64,000 bases of DNA from Saxidomus purpurata. Taxonomy: Eukaryota; Mollusca; Bivalvia; Venerida; Veneridae. Positions 46,501-56,162 of this stretch are shown in pieces. A program made the translations under genes and the position numbers. Position 1 is the stretch's first letter. The number at the start of each line of letters is the position of its first letter. The stretch is taken from assembly GCA_022818135.1 (NCBI GenBank), contig JAFMSR010000009.1:20258621-20322620 (forward strand), written 5' to 3'. Below the pieces are notes generated by a model. It ran no database searches and was not told where the DNA came from. It saw only the letters and a program-made list of their open reading frames with translations.

Positions 46501-49500
46501 CGCCAAAATTATTGTCAGGGTTGAGTTTGCTATTACGCTATTCCTTGAACTATTACATGTAACTGAAACACAGCATTTCAATACATCGATTTTACTGCAA
46601 CACTTTGTTTTTTCAGATTCGCAACGAACGAAAGAAAAGATCGCTCTTACGCCGCCAGGCAATGCCTAACAAAACAAACAGAGAAAGGAAGGTTGCAATC
46701 ACTGTTCTGATAATGATAGGTGAGGAAATACGACATGTTTTCAATCAAGTAATCAGAGTACACTGCGGAGAGTTGCATAAATAGAGACGTTCTAACAGTT
46801 TGACGTTTACTCTTTTGAATCTGCGATGATCTTCACTTTTTGCTCGTGCTGCAAGCGTACCTTAGTGTTGCCGTTGTCGTGTCAATAGAATATAGATGCG
46901 ATGCATTTAATTGACCACTGCTTTTGTATGTGTTAAATATTGTAACGTCTATGAATTGCAAACAAATTAAAACTAAATGGTTTATACGTATAACAAAATG
47001 CTTTGGAATTGTTTCAAATGAATTCTTGACTTCATAAAACTTATTTTGAAACTAGACTTTTGCATATAAAATAGTTCCTTTTGAGAAATCACAGTTCGTA
47101 CCTAGAGGTTGTACATGTACTAACTATTTGAAAAAAAAACATACACTATTGAAGATAGTACATTCTTACGCCTTCTATACGACAAGGAATACCTAGAATT
47201 TTGTCTCTTGTTTTCTTGAATGCTGCTTTTCAAAAGTATGCTCTTGATTTCAGAAAGCAGAGCACGTAAAGCCGTTTGATTTTTGTCCATCGTTTTAAGG
47301 TCCAAGACTGCATTGACCTTTGTGCTAGAGCTGAATTATGTTCACTCTAAAATAGAGTATACGTATTTTTTGCTTAAACTGTACTATTATTTATCAAGAG
47401 AAAGTTCAAACGTATTTCATATATTATCATATTATTATACAATATTGAGTTTATACTGAGCATAAGGTGGAAAATAGATGATCTCTACTTACTACATGTA
47501 CATTTAAGTCTTGACAAAAACAATTCCATTGCATATTTCAATATTTTTGTTGCAATGTCTTAAATACGCACCATAAACCGGTTTAAGCTCCCCAGTGGTG
47601 TTTTTGCCACTGACCGTTCCAAGGCGGTGCCCCACTGTGTTCCTTTAATTGTTCGTTTTGTCCTCGTGTGTTTGCTTTGTGTGCTAGTGTGTGTTATGTG
47701 TGTGTGTGTGCGTGGGGTGTCGTGTGTGTGTGCGTGTGTGTGGGGTGGTGGTGTGCACTTCTGGGTGCTGTGGGGTTCCTTTGCGTTGGGGAGGCCTGCG
47801 TTTTTGGTACGTGGCATTCCCTGTTTGATATTATTTTTGTTTTAATCTTCACCACTGTATGAACATTGACATTTTCGTAGCGTGTCTGGTTGAAATGATT
47901 CACTTGTCGACATTTGGTGCTCTAAGATCAGTTGAGAGGTTATTATCCAGTAAAATACTTCCAATAACGATGATAAACGAGAAATTTCCTTTTTAAACTT
48001 TAGTTTAGAAATGTGGCATGTCTCAGAACAGGAACGTCCTTATTATAGTATTAGTTTGACCCTTGACCTACGACCTTAAAGTTTTCCTCGTGTTTTACTA
48101 TTATATTTCAGTAAGCTAAAAGTACATTTACGGCTCAGTATTCGAAAGCGGACTATATAACATTTTATGTTTTGACTAAAATTGTCTGAAAAAACATATT
48201 TACTAAGGTACCTTGCTCATCCTTCTTGATTAAATAACGTGCGTGTACCTGGATTCTAATGATTATGATTTAGATTTGTTGGAAATTTCCGATATGTCAG
48301 AAATAGAGATAGTGAAAGCTAATGTATCCATAGATCTTTTGCGAAATCTTGTGACAAATTCGCTACGTTGGCAGTTAGACATTTTGACCCGGTTTGAAAC
48401 AGATTAATATAAATTGTAGGTCAAGCGTCCTTGTCATTTTTCTTTTTGCTGAAGACCTTCATTTAGAAAATTTAATGTAAACAATGGTAGTTTGTAACCT
48501 ACATTCAGCACAGCTGTTTTTATCCCGCGCAATAAAATTGTTGTTTCGATTTCGCGTCCTAGTTTATCTTTAGAATGCGACTTATCTACATTAGCTAATG
48601 GACATGTAGTTACATGTATTTCAATTTGTAACTTATTAAAAATTCGTATTTCATATACGAATATTGCTCTATAAAGTGCGTTTATTTTCAAAACTATGAT
48701 GTTTTTACTGACAAGATTATACATATAGTTAAAATGCAGCTATTTTTGAAAGTGTTTGGATTTTATTCCAATTCTGAACACACGATCGGAATATCATCTT
48801 AAATCTACATGTTTGATATATATTTACATTGAATCTACAAAATCGATCACTGATAAAGCACGGGTTTTTGCTAAGAATAACATTCAACCAGCATCTTACC
48901 TTTTGTACTTATCAAGATATTAAAGAGATTAAAAATATGCCTAATTATCACCTTTGGAAATCCGCACATCTGCATGACTGTGTTTTATTTTGCGCTTTAA
49001 TACATATAGCACAATTAACGTACGTTTTAATATAACTTAACATAGCTAAATATACTACAAGAGAAACTGTTATACTTTGTATCACATCGGGCCTCACAAA
49101 GGCTTTCATGTTAACAATTTGAAATGGAAGATGCAAATTAACCTTACAGACTTCATACATTTGTAGCAGAGACAGACAAAAATGATATTCTAGGTTCGTG
49201 TTAAGCAATTACCTGATTATCTGGTTTGTGCATTTACAATTTACTGTTTCTCATTTTCAGTGTATCATTTATAGCTTAAAAACATATTTATGAAAAAGTT
49301 TTCAATAATCTTTACTCTCTTTCCTTTTTTAAAAAACTCGTTTATGAAAACACAGTTAACGTAGCAATGTTTAGTTTAAGTGATTCTTAGAATACACAAA
49401 ACTATTCCTACCTCTATTTTCACCTCTTTTTTCACAAAATAGTTTCCGGTCAAAATGTTTGTAAACAAACAAACGCATATTGTCACAACTACTGACAAAT

Positions 49501-49777
49501 CGTGTTATTTCAAAGTGCATCCCGACTATTGTGTTATTTTTGGCTACCTCTCAGAAACTTGCTGTAAACCAGTCTGATAACATGAAATGTAAACCAGTCT
49601 GATAAAATGGACAGTGTCTCGAGATTTCATTTCAGAAGTATGCTAATTAGACGAGAGAAAAAAAAGAGAATCAAACAAGTCTTAACCGATTTAAGCTCCC
49701 CAGTGGTGTTTTTGCCACTGACCGTTCCAAGGCGGTGCCCCACTGTGTTCCTTTAATTGTTTGTTTTTTTTTTTTGT

Positions 49778-49850
<73 letters not shown>

Positions 49851-51853
49851 CGTGTGTGTGTGTGTGTGTGTGTTGTGTGTTGTGTGTGTGTTGGTGGTGT
49901 GCCTCTGGGTGCTGTGGGGTTCGTTTGGGAGGCTGCGTTTTTGGTACTGGCTTCCCTTTTGATATTTTTTGTTTTTACGTAATTCCATAATCCTTTTCCA
50001 GAGCCGCACTAAATATAGCGGGTCGCAATAAGAGACAATGACGGTAGCACGAAAGTAGGGTTGGAAACAGCCTTATCTTTCAGTAATCAATGGCCATTCT
50101 AGCCAATCATGTATGTTCTGTATATCTATGTACGTGTAAATGCTTTATCGGAACTTACCCTGCAATCTTGCATAAACTGGCAATTATGTAATGATTGTTT
50201 CTTTTTTATTAAAAATGTAACTAGTTTATTCTATTTGTTGCAGGTGCTTTTTTCGTCTCGTGGACTCCATACTCAGCTGTGTCGCTATGGTCGGCTGTTG
50301 GTGATTTCAACAGCATACCGCTTTGGGTGCAAGTTGCTCCAGCAGTTTTCGCTAAATGTTCGATTATTTGGAATCCGCTTATATATGTCGCCCGTCACGA
50401 AAAATTCCGCCAGGGAGTTAAACAAAGTTTATCGTATTTAAGATTCTGGGCTAGAGATTTGAATCACACTCACATAGGTGGAATCAATACATTTCAGCCA
50501 GCTACAGGAGGCCGACAACTATACAGAGATATAGAAGCAAATACAACAAAAGATCTTATTAAACAGTCAATAACCGCCGATAATTATGCGACATATATTG
50601 AAAGTCCTGCAAGAAGTAAATCATCATCGTCAGTTTTTCTTAGAAGTCCAGCATCATTCAGACATCAAAGGTTAAAACGACACTTAACATTCTTCAGCAC
50701 CCTTGACTCGTCACAACAAATAATGGAGAGAAGTGAATCAGATGCGTTAGATTTAGTGAAGACGTTGATACCATGTGAATCGAAGTGTACACAAACGGAT
50801 TATGTGTTTGTTCATATGCCGTCTATTTTAGCTAAGGAAGTATCAAATAAATGTGTACAGACTGAATTTTCCAGTTTGCTTTTTATTGAAAATAAAAGAC
50901 AATCTTCACCAGAAATTTTATACAAAAACTATATACTACAGAGTTCCAAAAGAGATAAGGACACACTTGAAATAGATAACCAGTTTGTCTTTAATTTTAA
51001 ATCAAACGATGAAAACAGCAATAACCCACTTGCTGTAAAAGTTAATTCTTTTGACGATAGCGAAAGTAATCAATTGAAGCCCAGCAAAGAATACATATGC
51101 AATCCGCAAGTTGTTGAGCTTCAGTCTGACGAAGACAATGGAAGCCATTATCCGTCAACCGTCAACCATAATACAGTCGAAGTAAATAGAACTACTTTAC
51201 TTGCTGGTAGGCTTACATCATACGTAGAAAACAGAAATGATCAACTTAAGTCATCAGCGTCACAAAAGATCAGTAATGCGTCATTATCAAGACATCTAAA
51301 AATTCAAAAAACAAACAGTCTTGAGGTGTTAAAGAAAAAGCGAAAAGTGCTAAAGCAACAGTTAGAAACAATTTACAAAGATAAACAATCAGCTGAAATA
51401 TCGCCCGTGTGTAGTGAGAGACAAGATTTGAACAGATTTGTAGCCATATCAAAGTTGCCTCTAATTCAAAAGGAGTCTGTTAATGATAGCAGCCAGAAAG
51501 ACAATCCAATAGACACATTTACTGGTAATGGAGCGCGCACATATGACACCGAAATAATGCCTAAATACGAAGTTGACCTGAAAATACAAACAGGAGCAAA
51601 ACCTAAGCGGCCTTTCACACACAGCAGATCTCTAAAGCCTTACCATATTCACAAACAGGAAAGATATAAGGAAAAACTGAAACGGGAAAGAATTGTAAGT
51701 GAGCCTTCTGGAGTCGAAATGCAAACGTACATTTATAAACCAGTTGCAAGGCGAGTAAACACATATCAAGGACAAAAGCTAGACGACAATTCTGTGATAA
51801 ATATATATCCTGAAAATATAAAATCGACAATCATACGGCAAAGTACGGTCTAG
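33796..51853 (+). CDS. Peropsin-like opsin with long C-terminal tail (three exons, 806 aa)
   Basis: Join of 33796-34503, 46617-46719 and 50244-51853. The product is a light-sensing or retinal-binding seven-helix receptor of the plasma or photoreceptor membrane. N-glycosylation sequons are at N12, N15, N25, N30 and N34. D92 lies in helix 2, C119 begins helix 3, and ERY is at 143-145. A Glu run at 189-191 sits six residues before the C196/C197 disulfide pair and so covers the E181 counterion position. The E113 position is Tyr (Y122). SWTP is at 276-279, the Schiff-base lysine at K308, NPLIY at 314-318 and HEKF at 322-325. IPLWVQVAPAVFAKCS and CCVKW resemble peropsin and neuropsin more than Gq or ciliary opsins. 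The tail (about 327-806) is polar and contains KCTQTD, KCVQTEF, a short coiled coil near 624-649 and a C-terminal STV. Usual group-4 opsins are about 330-380 residues. Opsin identity is firm; the peropsin-like subclass is inferred from memory of motifs. Confidence 0.92.
35732..36466 (+). mobile_element. Family B MITE (TTAA target), split by a family A MITE
   Basis: Starts TTAAAGGGACATACCCTATA and ends GTAGGAAGTGCCTCTTTAA; the inverted termini are AGGGRCAYACCCTA-like. The copies at 55798, 58848 and 58926 show the uninterrupted interior (GCGGTTTAAAATATACT at about 59336). Here that TTAA is split by the family A element at 35869-36231. Confidence 0.92.
35869..36231 (-). mobile_element. Family A MITE nested in family B
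   Basis: Starts TTAAAGCTGATCGTTCTCAG and ends ATCTGAGAGCGAGCAGCTTTAA. The host reads GCGGT before and AATATACTG after. The unoccupied family B sequence has a single TTAA between these words, so the target duplication is exactly TTAA. Confidence 0.95.
36767..37098 (-). mobile_element. Family A MITE, internal deletion
   Basis: Starts TTAAAGCTGCTCGCACTCAG and ends TATGAGAGCGAGCAGCTTAA. The interior keeps ACTAAAGGCTAGAATG and GACACGGCTACACTTTTT but lacks the GCGTTTGCAACGC centre. It lies 300 bp from the family B element in intron 1. Confidence 0.9.
37791..38047. repeat. 54-bp tandem repeat, about 4.7 units
   Basis: ATGAGTATCACTAGATAGAG starts units at 37791, 37845, 37885, 37939 and 37993. Spacings are 54, 40, 54 and 54 bp; the 40-bp unit lacks 14 bp (TGTCTTACAAAATC region). 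Because 54 is 18 codons, the minus strand stays open as an 18-residue repeat (VRYIGFCKTVTLSSDTHN). It lies in an intron on the opposite strand and is most likely fortuitous. Confidence 0.92.
38315..39085. repeat. Degenerate tandem repeat related to 28096-29615
   Basis: Begins GAAGGGCCAAGATTGCTCTA and ends GTCAGGTGAGTCAAAAAAGC. Shares CTAGACAATGTTACATGCCA, CTTGGCCTTGTGGTTTCAG and GGAACATCCCTGCA with the earlier block. It is more diverged and has no nested MITE. Confidence 0.8.
39812..39988 (-). repeat. Family A MITE fragment
   Basis: Reads GAAATTTCAAAAGCGTTTTC, AACGCTTTTGATTTTTATAG, GACAGGAATTTATACTG and ATACAGTTTGAAGAATTT, the right-hand part of a reverse family A copy. It is missing both TTAA termini. 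Confidence 0.75.
40905..41036. repeat. Foldback (about 48-bp imperfect inverted repeat) with TGACGTCA core
   Basis: TTGACC, GACAAGCTTAG, AAAACAAAGCG on the left match in reverse complement GGTCAA, CTAAGCTTGTC and CGCTCTGTTTTG on the right. The centre is a perfect palindrome, AAATGACGTCATTT (40970-40983). The whole unit would fold into one long hairpin. It sits 3 bp upstream of the next family A element. Confidence 0.85.
41040..42446 (+). mobile_element. Family A MITE split by a 1.05-kb insertion
   Basis: The left part, 41040-41153 (TTAAAGCTGCTCGCTCTCCG to GCCACATATATCT), and the right part, about 42207-42446 (CTCTAAATATCAAAAAATAC to GAGAGCGAGCAGCTTTAA), join to give a standard family A copy. 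The right part has the full CAACGGTAACTGAGAGCGAG terminus. Confidence 0.88.
41154..42206. mobile_element. Unclassified insertion inside a family A MITE
   Basis: About 1.05 kb is absent from other family A copies at this point. The first 240 bp are markedly GC-rich (GGGTGTGTGGCGCACAGTCG, GGGGGTCGCAGCGCTCCAGC) and contain an open frame of 75 codons at 41174-41401 with no known domain. The rest is AT-rich. No inverted ends, poly-A tail or clear target duplication was found. Confidence 0.6.
43553..43947. repeat. GACCGAAAAA inverted module
   Basis: AGAATGACCGAAAAAACGAA at the left is mirrored by GGTCTTTTTCGGGCATTCT at the right. The words AGACCGAAAAAC, AGATCGAAAAAC and AGACCGAAAACT recur inside. 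Purine-rich and pyrimidine-rich arms could pair. It could be an independent insertion or the core of the surrounding element. Confidence 0.7.
44539..44593 (-). repeat. Family E repeat, short fragment
   Basis: AAAAACAAAAATAATATCAA followed by CAGGGAATGCCACGTACC and AAAAACGCAGCCT is the last 55 bp of family E in reverse. It lies inside the Harbinger-like element. Confidence 0.88.
46617..46719 (+). CDS. Opsin exon 2 (residues 237-270 plus first base of 271)
   Basis: 103 bp between TTTGTTTTTTCAG and GTGAGG. It encodes the basic third cytoplasmic loop (IRNERKKRSLLRRQ, NKTNRERK) and the start of helix 6 (VAITVLIMI). The length leaves phase 1, so G plus GT from exon 3 rebuilds Gly271. The basic loop just before helix 6 is where G-protein contacts lie in opsins. 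Confidence 0.9.
47566..47843 (+). repeat. Family E repeat, long copy
   Basis: ACGCACCATAAACCGGTTTA, CTCCCCAGTGGTGTTTTTGC and AAGGCGGTGCCCCACTG, then a GT-rich middle (about 47680-47750), and GTACGTGGCATTCCCTG to TTATTTTTGTTTT at the end. It defines the full-length layout together with 16555-16859. Confidence 0.92.
49683..49977 (+). repeat. Family E repeat with T-run of about 90 bp
   Basis: Same layout as 47566-47843, but the start of the variable middle is a long T-rich run (about 49760-49850, nearly uninterrupted) followed by (GT)n. The repeat ends about 265 bp before exon 3 of the opsin. Predicted poly-Phe or poly-Lys frames are artefacts. Confidence 0.9.
50244..51853 (+). CDS. Opsin exon 3 (residues 271-806; helices 6-7 and long tail)
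   Basis: Starts after GTTGCAG. Residues 272-326 finish helix 6 and give helix 7 with K308, NPLIY and helix 8. About 480 tail residues follow. The tail has no membrane segment and no cysteine right after helix 8, so the usual palmitoylation site is missing. Features are K451-C-T-Q-T455, K473-C-V-Q-T477, a Lys/Leu-rich stretch at 624-649 with d/a positions L633, L640, L644 and I647, and a terminal Q-S-T-V. The frame stays open for 1.6 kb in AT-rich DNA, which argues for real coding. The stop is TAG at 51851. Confidence 0.93.
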
Positions 51854-52005
51854 TGTGGTTATTGTTTTATTTTCATTGTTTTCAATTCATTTATGTATGA
51901 ACAATTACATTTTTCTACTCGCAAGGGTCAGCGCACGTGCTGTTCAAGTTAATTTTTACTTATAGCTTTTATATAGCTTTTTTATAGAAGATGTAAATAT
52001 ATTTC

Positions 52006-52011
52006 AATAAA
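52006..52011 (+). terminator. Polyadenylation signal AATAAA of the opsin
   Basis: AATAAA lies 153 bp after the stop codon, in TTTCAATAAAATAAGGGTG. It is the first canonical hexamer downstream of the stop that I see. A GT-rich downstream element is weak. Confidence 0.6.
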
Positions 52012-52363
52012 ATAAGGGTGTAATATAATACAAAACACCAGGAAAAAATACGAGATTTATATTCGTCAAAGATTTCATCTGATTTTTTCTTCGGTGAGTT
52101 TCTTACAAACAACATTAAGATAGCATTAGTTGTAGTAAATCAAAATCCGTTTTGTCTCCTTATAAGAAAATACCTATCATGAAGTCTAAAAGGCTTGTAT
52201 ATTTGCAGAAAATTCAATTGTAATTTGTTTAGCAAATGTCGAAATCTAAATTACTCTGATAGCAGCATTGCATTTCAACAAACCACGCGATGTCTAAACG
52301 ACAATGTCTCTCAATGATATGGTATTACTGAATGTTCATCCGATACGTAAACGTGTCCGTTAC

Positions 52364-52903
52364 TATACTTAAGGGCAAAAGTTCTGTCCGGTATAATTAA
52401 AGTAACACAAAAACTGAAATTGGATATTTTATTCATAATAGGAAAAACAGAAGAACATCATCATTTTCGAATCAATAAACACATTGGCAATGTTCTTGAC
52501 GTCGACTGGAATGTTCGTGGGCGTTTAACGCACGTGCAACATGTGTTGTAGGCTCACTGACCTCCAGTCGACATAAAACGCGCAAATTTTGCTATCTTGA
52601 AGGCTTCGTAATAACAACATACGTTGTGTATTTGTCTAATTTTTTACGTCTTTCGATAGGACTATCCTTTGGTAACAAAATCACTTGAAATGTTTGTGAT
52701 TATAAGCTTTATGTACATAAAATTTAGAAAATGTGAAATGTGAAATGAGGTTGATTGAATGTATTTGTATAGAATTCTAAACACCTTGTGATGTAGCAAG
52801 TAGTCTCAAAATATAAATTTGCAAATAAAAAATTAAAAGTAACGTACACTTAACTTTTAATAAGACAATTTTGAACCGGACAGAACTTTTGTCCTTAAGT
52901 ATA
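52364..52903 (-). mobile_element. Family D TIR element, copy 2, reverse
   Basis: TATACTTAAGGGCAAAAGTT at the left and AACTTTTGTCCTTAAGTATA at the right, with TGTCCGGT and ACCGGACA next to them. The 540-bp body is the diverged reverse complement of 12545-13087. No transposase. It lies 0.35 kb downstream of the opsin polyadenylation signal. Confidence 0.9.
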
Positions 52904-53343
52904 TATAACCTATTAAAGATCAAAGATGCTGCGTTAGATGTTTCTTGTGTCTTAATACATGTAATACGTCATGGTTATGTTGCTGTGGTACACGACATAC
53001 ACCGTAACATTCATTTCAGTTTTGGCTTATTTTTGCAAATAACACAGGCATATGTGTACTATAATGTGCATCAATGACATTTGGTACTTATTTGCATATC
53101 AAACAGTTACCCCTCGGAGTCTTAACGTCGCAAATAGTAATTTTGTTCATTACAAAGATGTCTTTCAAAAGTTTCAGTATTTCATCCAGTCTCTACTTGT
53201 TGATCGAATCCAGTTAAGTTATTTGAGAAAATTCTTAACTTAGTCAACTTAACATTGTGTAACAGAGCCATCTGTACCACTGCATTGCATAGGGAATTGT
53301 CAAATTGAAATTTTTTTTTCATACAAAAATCAAAATATCTGTA

Positions 53344-54170
53344 GGTAAACTTCTCACGAAGGTTTGGAACCCATTGCTTTAGAGAATTAGGCAATTTTTC
53401 ATGACAATTCGATGGAACACATTGTTGTAGAGGATAAGGCAAGTTTTTCATGACAGTTCGATTAAATCCATTGTTCAAGAGGATTAGGCAAGCTTCTCAT
53501 AACAGTTTTGAATCCATTATTCTAGAGGATTAGGCAAGTTTTCATGACAATTCGATTGAACTCATTGTTCTAGAGGATTAAGCAAGCTTGTCACAACAAT
53601 TTTGAATCCATTATTCTACAGGATTAGGCAAGTTTTTCATGACAATTCGATTGAACCCATAGTTCTATAGTTCTAGAGGATTAGGCAAGCTTCTCATAAC
53701 AGTTTTGAATCCATTATTCTACAGGATAATGCAAGTTTTTCATGACAATTCGATTGAACCCATAGTTCTAGAGGATTAGGCAAGCTTGTCACAACAATTT
53801 TGAATCCATTATTCTACAGGATTAGGCAAGTTTTCATGACAATTCGATTGAACCCATAGTTCTAGAGGATTAGGCAAGCTTCTCACAACAGTTTTGAATC
53901 CATTATTCTACAGGATAAGGCAAGTTTTTCATGACAATTCGATTGAACTCATTGTTCTTGAGGATTAAGCAAGCTTGTCACAACAGTTTTGAATCCATTA
54001 TTCTACAGGATTAGGCAAGTTTTTCATGACAATTCGATTAAACACATTGTTCTAGAGGATTAAGCAAGCTTGTCACAACAATTTTGAATCCATTATTCTA
54101 CAGGATTAGGCAAGTTGTTCATGACAATTCTATTGAACCCATAGTTCTAGAGGATTAGGCAAGCTTCTCA
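53344..54170. repeat. Tandem array of about 95-bp units
   Basis: Each unit has two related halves: one with CAAGCTTSTCAYAACARTTTTGAATCC, the other with CAAGTTTTTCATGACAATTCG. GACAATTCGAT words fall at about 53402, 53451, 53544, 53641, 53743, 53837, 53931, 54027 and 54122. So after the first, spacing is about 93-102 bp, giving eight to nine units. No coding potential. Confidence 0.92.
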
Positions 54171-54558
54171 ACGAGCTGTATTAGCATATGTAAACTATGC
54201 AAAATATGTATTTGGCTAAGAAAATATGGTAATTAAGACGTTTCGAAAATTATCTCGATTTGAAATATAACAGTTGTTCAAAGCAAGTTTGATATTTTAT
54301 CAAAGAAATCACCATGTCATAACTGTAAACAGTTTCATTTACATGTGATATACGACAAATGTGTTAGACAAATCATATATTTTTTAAAATGTATATTTTT
54401 GTGTAAATGTACGTAGTCTTAGAACATGTAAGTTATTAATTAAAATAAGTATTACAACTTGCTAATATCTTTTGCAAGGCTATTTATTTATGAAAAGTGT
54501 TTACATAAAACAAACGAAGATGAAACGATATTTTCTATTTAAATTATATACGCTTGGT

Positions 54559-54904
54559 TTAAGCTGCTCGCGCACAGTTAAAAAAATAATTCAACAATAA
54601 TATACTAATAAAGTAAAATGTTAAACTTATGGCTAGATTCAACAATGTATGTAAACGTCTTGGTAATGGACTTTGCAAAATTCCATTGAAAATGTTGGTA
54701 AACTTGATTTTACCACACAGCTACGCTATGTGTTTATATTTGAATTTCAAAGCGTTTGCAACGCCCTACAAATTGGTAGCGTATAGTTTCAAATTTACAG
54801 ATAAACGTCACAGGAATTTATACTGGAACGTTTTTATTGGACTATTAGTTCAGAGAGTTTGATAAACTATTTTTTCACAAAGATCTGAGAGCGAGCATCT
54901 TTAA
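54559..54904 (-). mobile_element. Family A MITE, reverse, one base lost at left edge
   Basis: TTAAGCTGCTCGCGCACAG at the left and ATCTGAGAGCGAGCATCTTTAA at the right. The interior has ATGGCTAGATTCAAC, CACACAGCTACGCTATGTG and GGTAGCGTATAG. More diverged than the nested copy at 35869. Confidence 0.85.
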
Positions 54905-55797
54905 ATCGTAATCGATGTAATGTTACTTGTGGCTTGCTATTTTTATTCATGCATTGTGATGATTTAGATATTACTTATGCCAATGTATGGTGACAATTCT
55001 GCAATAAATATTTTTTGCATTCATGTTCTACGTTTCTTTGGAAAACATTTATATATTTAAACGATGATCAACATCCCTGCCGCAAGATCACGTGATAATG
55101 GAAAAAAGTTAAAATTATACAATTCTCTGAACTAGGAATCAATTGTTTATTTTTGAATGAGTTTCAGAATATTTTCCGTAGTGTAAGTTAAATGTGTTAT
55201 ATTCCAATAATGAAAACTTGATTTGGTACCTCAATCAAATAATAGACTATTAACCAAATAATTGTGACTTGTTGCTTATGAAGTAACATTGCATCCGAAA
55301 TTAATGACGGTCATCTTACCAGAAGCATAACCCTCGTCAGCCAATTTGGCCAAATAACAGAACGTAATTTCTGTTGAGCCTTTTTGAGCATAGTTGTGCA
55401 GCAAAAATGTTAATAAGCAATGGCTTACTATTTTATTCGTTGTTATTCACACTCAAAAGACACGCGAAACTTCAGTCTCCTAATGCAAACTTTAAATCAC
55501 TTTTCACAACATCTTTTGCGTGTACTATGTAGTTACTTGAATACCTCAGGGCCGAGAAGTTCTTTCAGAGCGGTACTGTCTGAGTCAGGGAAAACTTAAT
55601 GAATGTACTAGGAGCCAGGTCAGACGAATATTATGGTGGATGGGGAAGCACACGATTTAATCCATGTTTAACAAACAAACAAACAATCCCGGTGAAGACG
55701 TTTTTTTACAATGGTGACTTCCTGCGATGAAGCATCGATATGCAAAAATCGCACATTTCGAAATCCTTAAGCAGGGCGGCGTTTATTGAAATATCTC
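54905..55797. other. No supported gene
   Basis: AT-rich DNA. A less AT-rich patch at about 55550-55650 (CAGGGCCGAGAAG, GGAGCCAGGTCAGACG) may be a degraded repeat. Confidence 0.4.
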
Positions 55798-56162
55798 TTA
55801 AAGGGGCATACCCTATAACTGATATCAGACTGAATAACCCCCAAAACATAAATGATAGAAGCTTTGAAAGTATTATAACTTAACCTAAAAGTTTCAGTTA
55901 TGCATTCCAATTCATTATCGATAAAATAAGCAGTTCAAAATACTGAAGTACCGTAAACCATTCAATAATCTATGTAGACTTGTTGTTGTACAATTAGTGT
56001 GGGTGGATGCGATTTCTTACAGAAAGCCTCTATATTGATAAATTGTGGGAATTGAGACATTTTTCGCCATAGATTCTTCTTAGAAATTGTATCTATTTAT
56101 CATTTCATGTTCATTGGACACATAATCTCGTAATCTTCTAGATTGAGGGAGTTCCCCTTTAA
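55798..56162 (+). mobile_element. Family B MITE, complete
   Basis: TTAAAGGGGCATACCCTATA at the left and GAGGGAGTTCCCCTTTAA at the right give 14-18-bp inverted termini within TTAA. At 365 bp it defines the uninterrupted family length. The interior words TTGTTGTTGTACAATTAGTG and GAAAGCCTCTATATTGAT are shared with the other copies. Confidence 0.93.

Larger units (their letters stand above)
34504..46616 (+). other. Opsin intron 1 (12.1 kb, transposon-rich)
   Basis: Bounded by GTAAGT and a pyrimidine-rich TTTGTTTTTTCAG. It holds at least nine short elements or tandem arrays described separately. Unlisted stretches (34711-35731, 37099-37790, 39086-39811, 44785-46616) are AT-rich with no gene seen. 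A short palindrome-like pair, CTGAGCAC and GTGCTCAG, lies at about 45232-45284. Confidence 0.88.
46720..50243 (+). other. Opsin intron 2 (3.5 kb)
   Basis: Begins GTGAGG and ends TTCTATTTGTTGCAG, phase 1. It contains two family E repeats. The remaining AT-rich stretches (46720-47565, 47844-49682) show no gene. Confidence 0.88.

Noticed and set aside
49671..50009. Poly-Phe and poly-Lys frames
   Set aside because: Produced by the long T-run inside a family E repeat.
50109..50441. 110-codon frame overlapping the start of opsin exon 3
   Set aside because: It is in a different frame from the exon and mostly intronic; the opsin frame carries clear helix 6-7 motifs.
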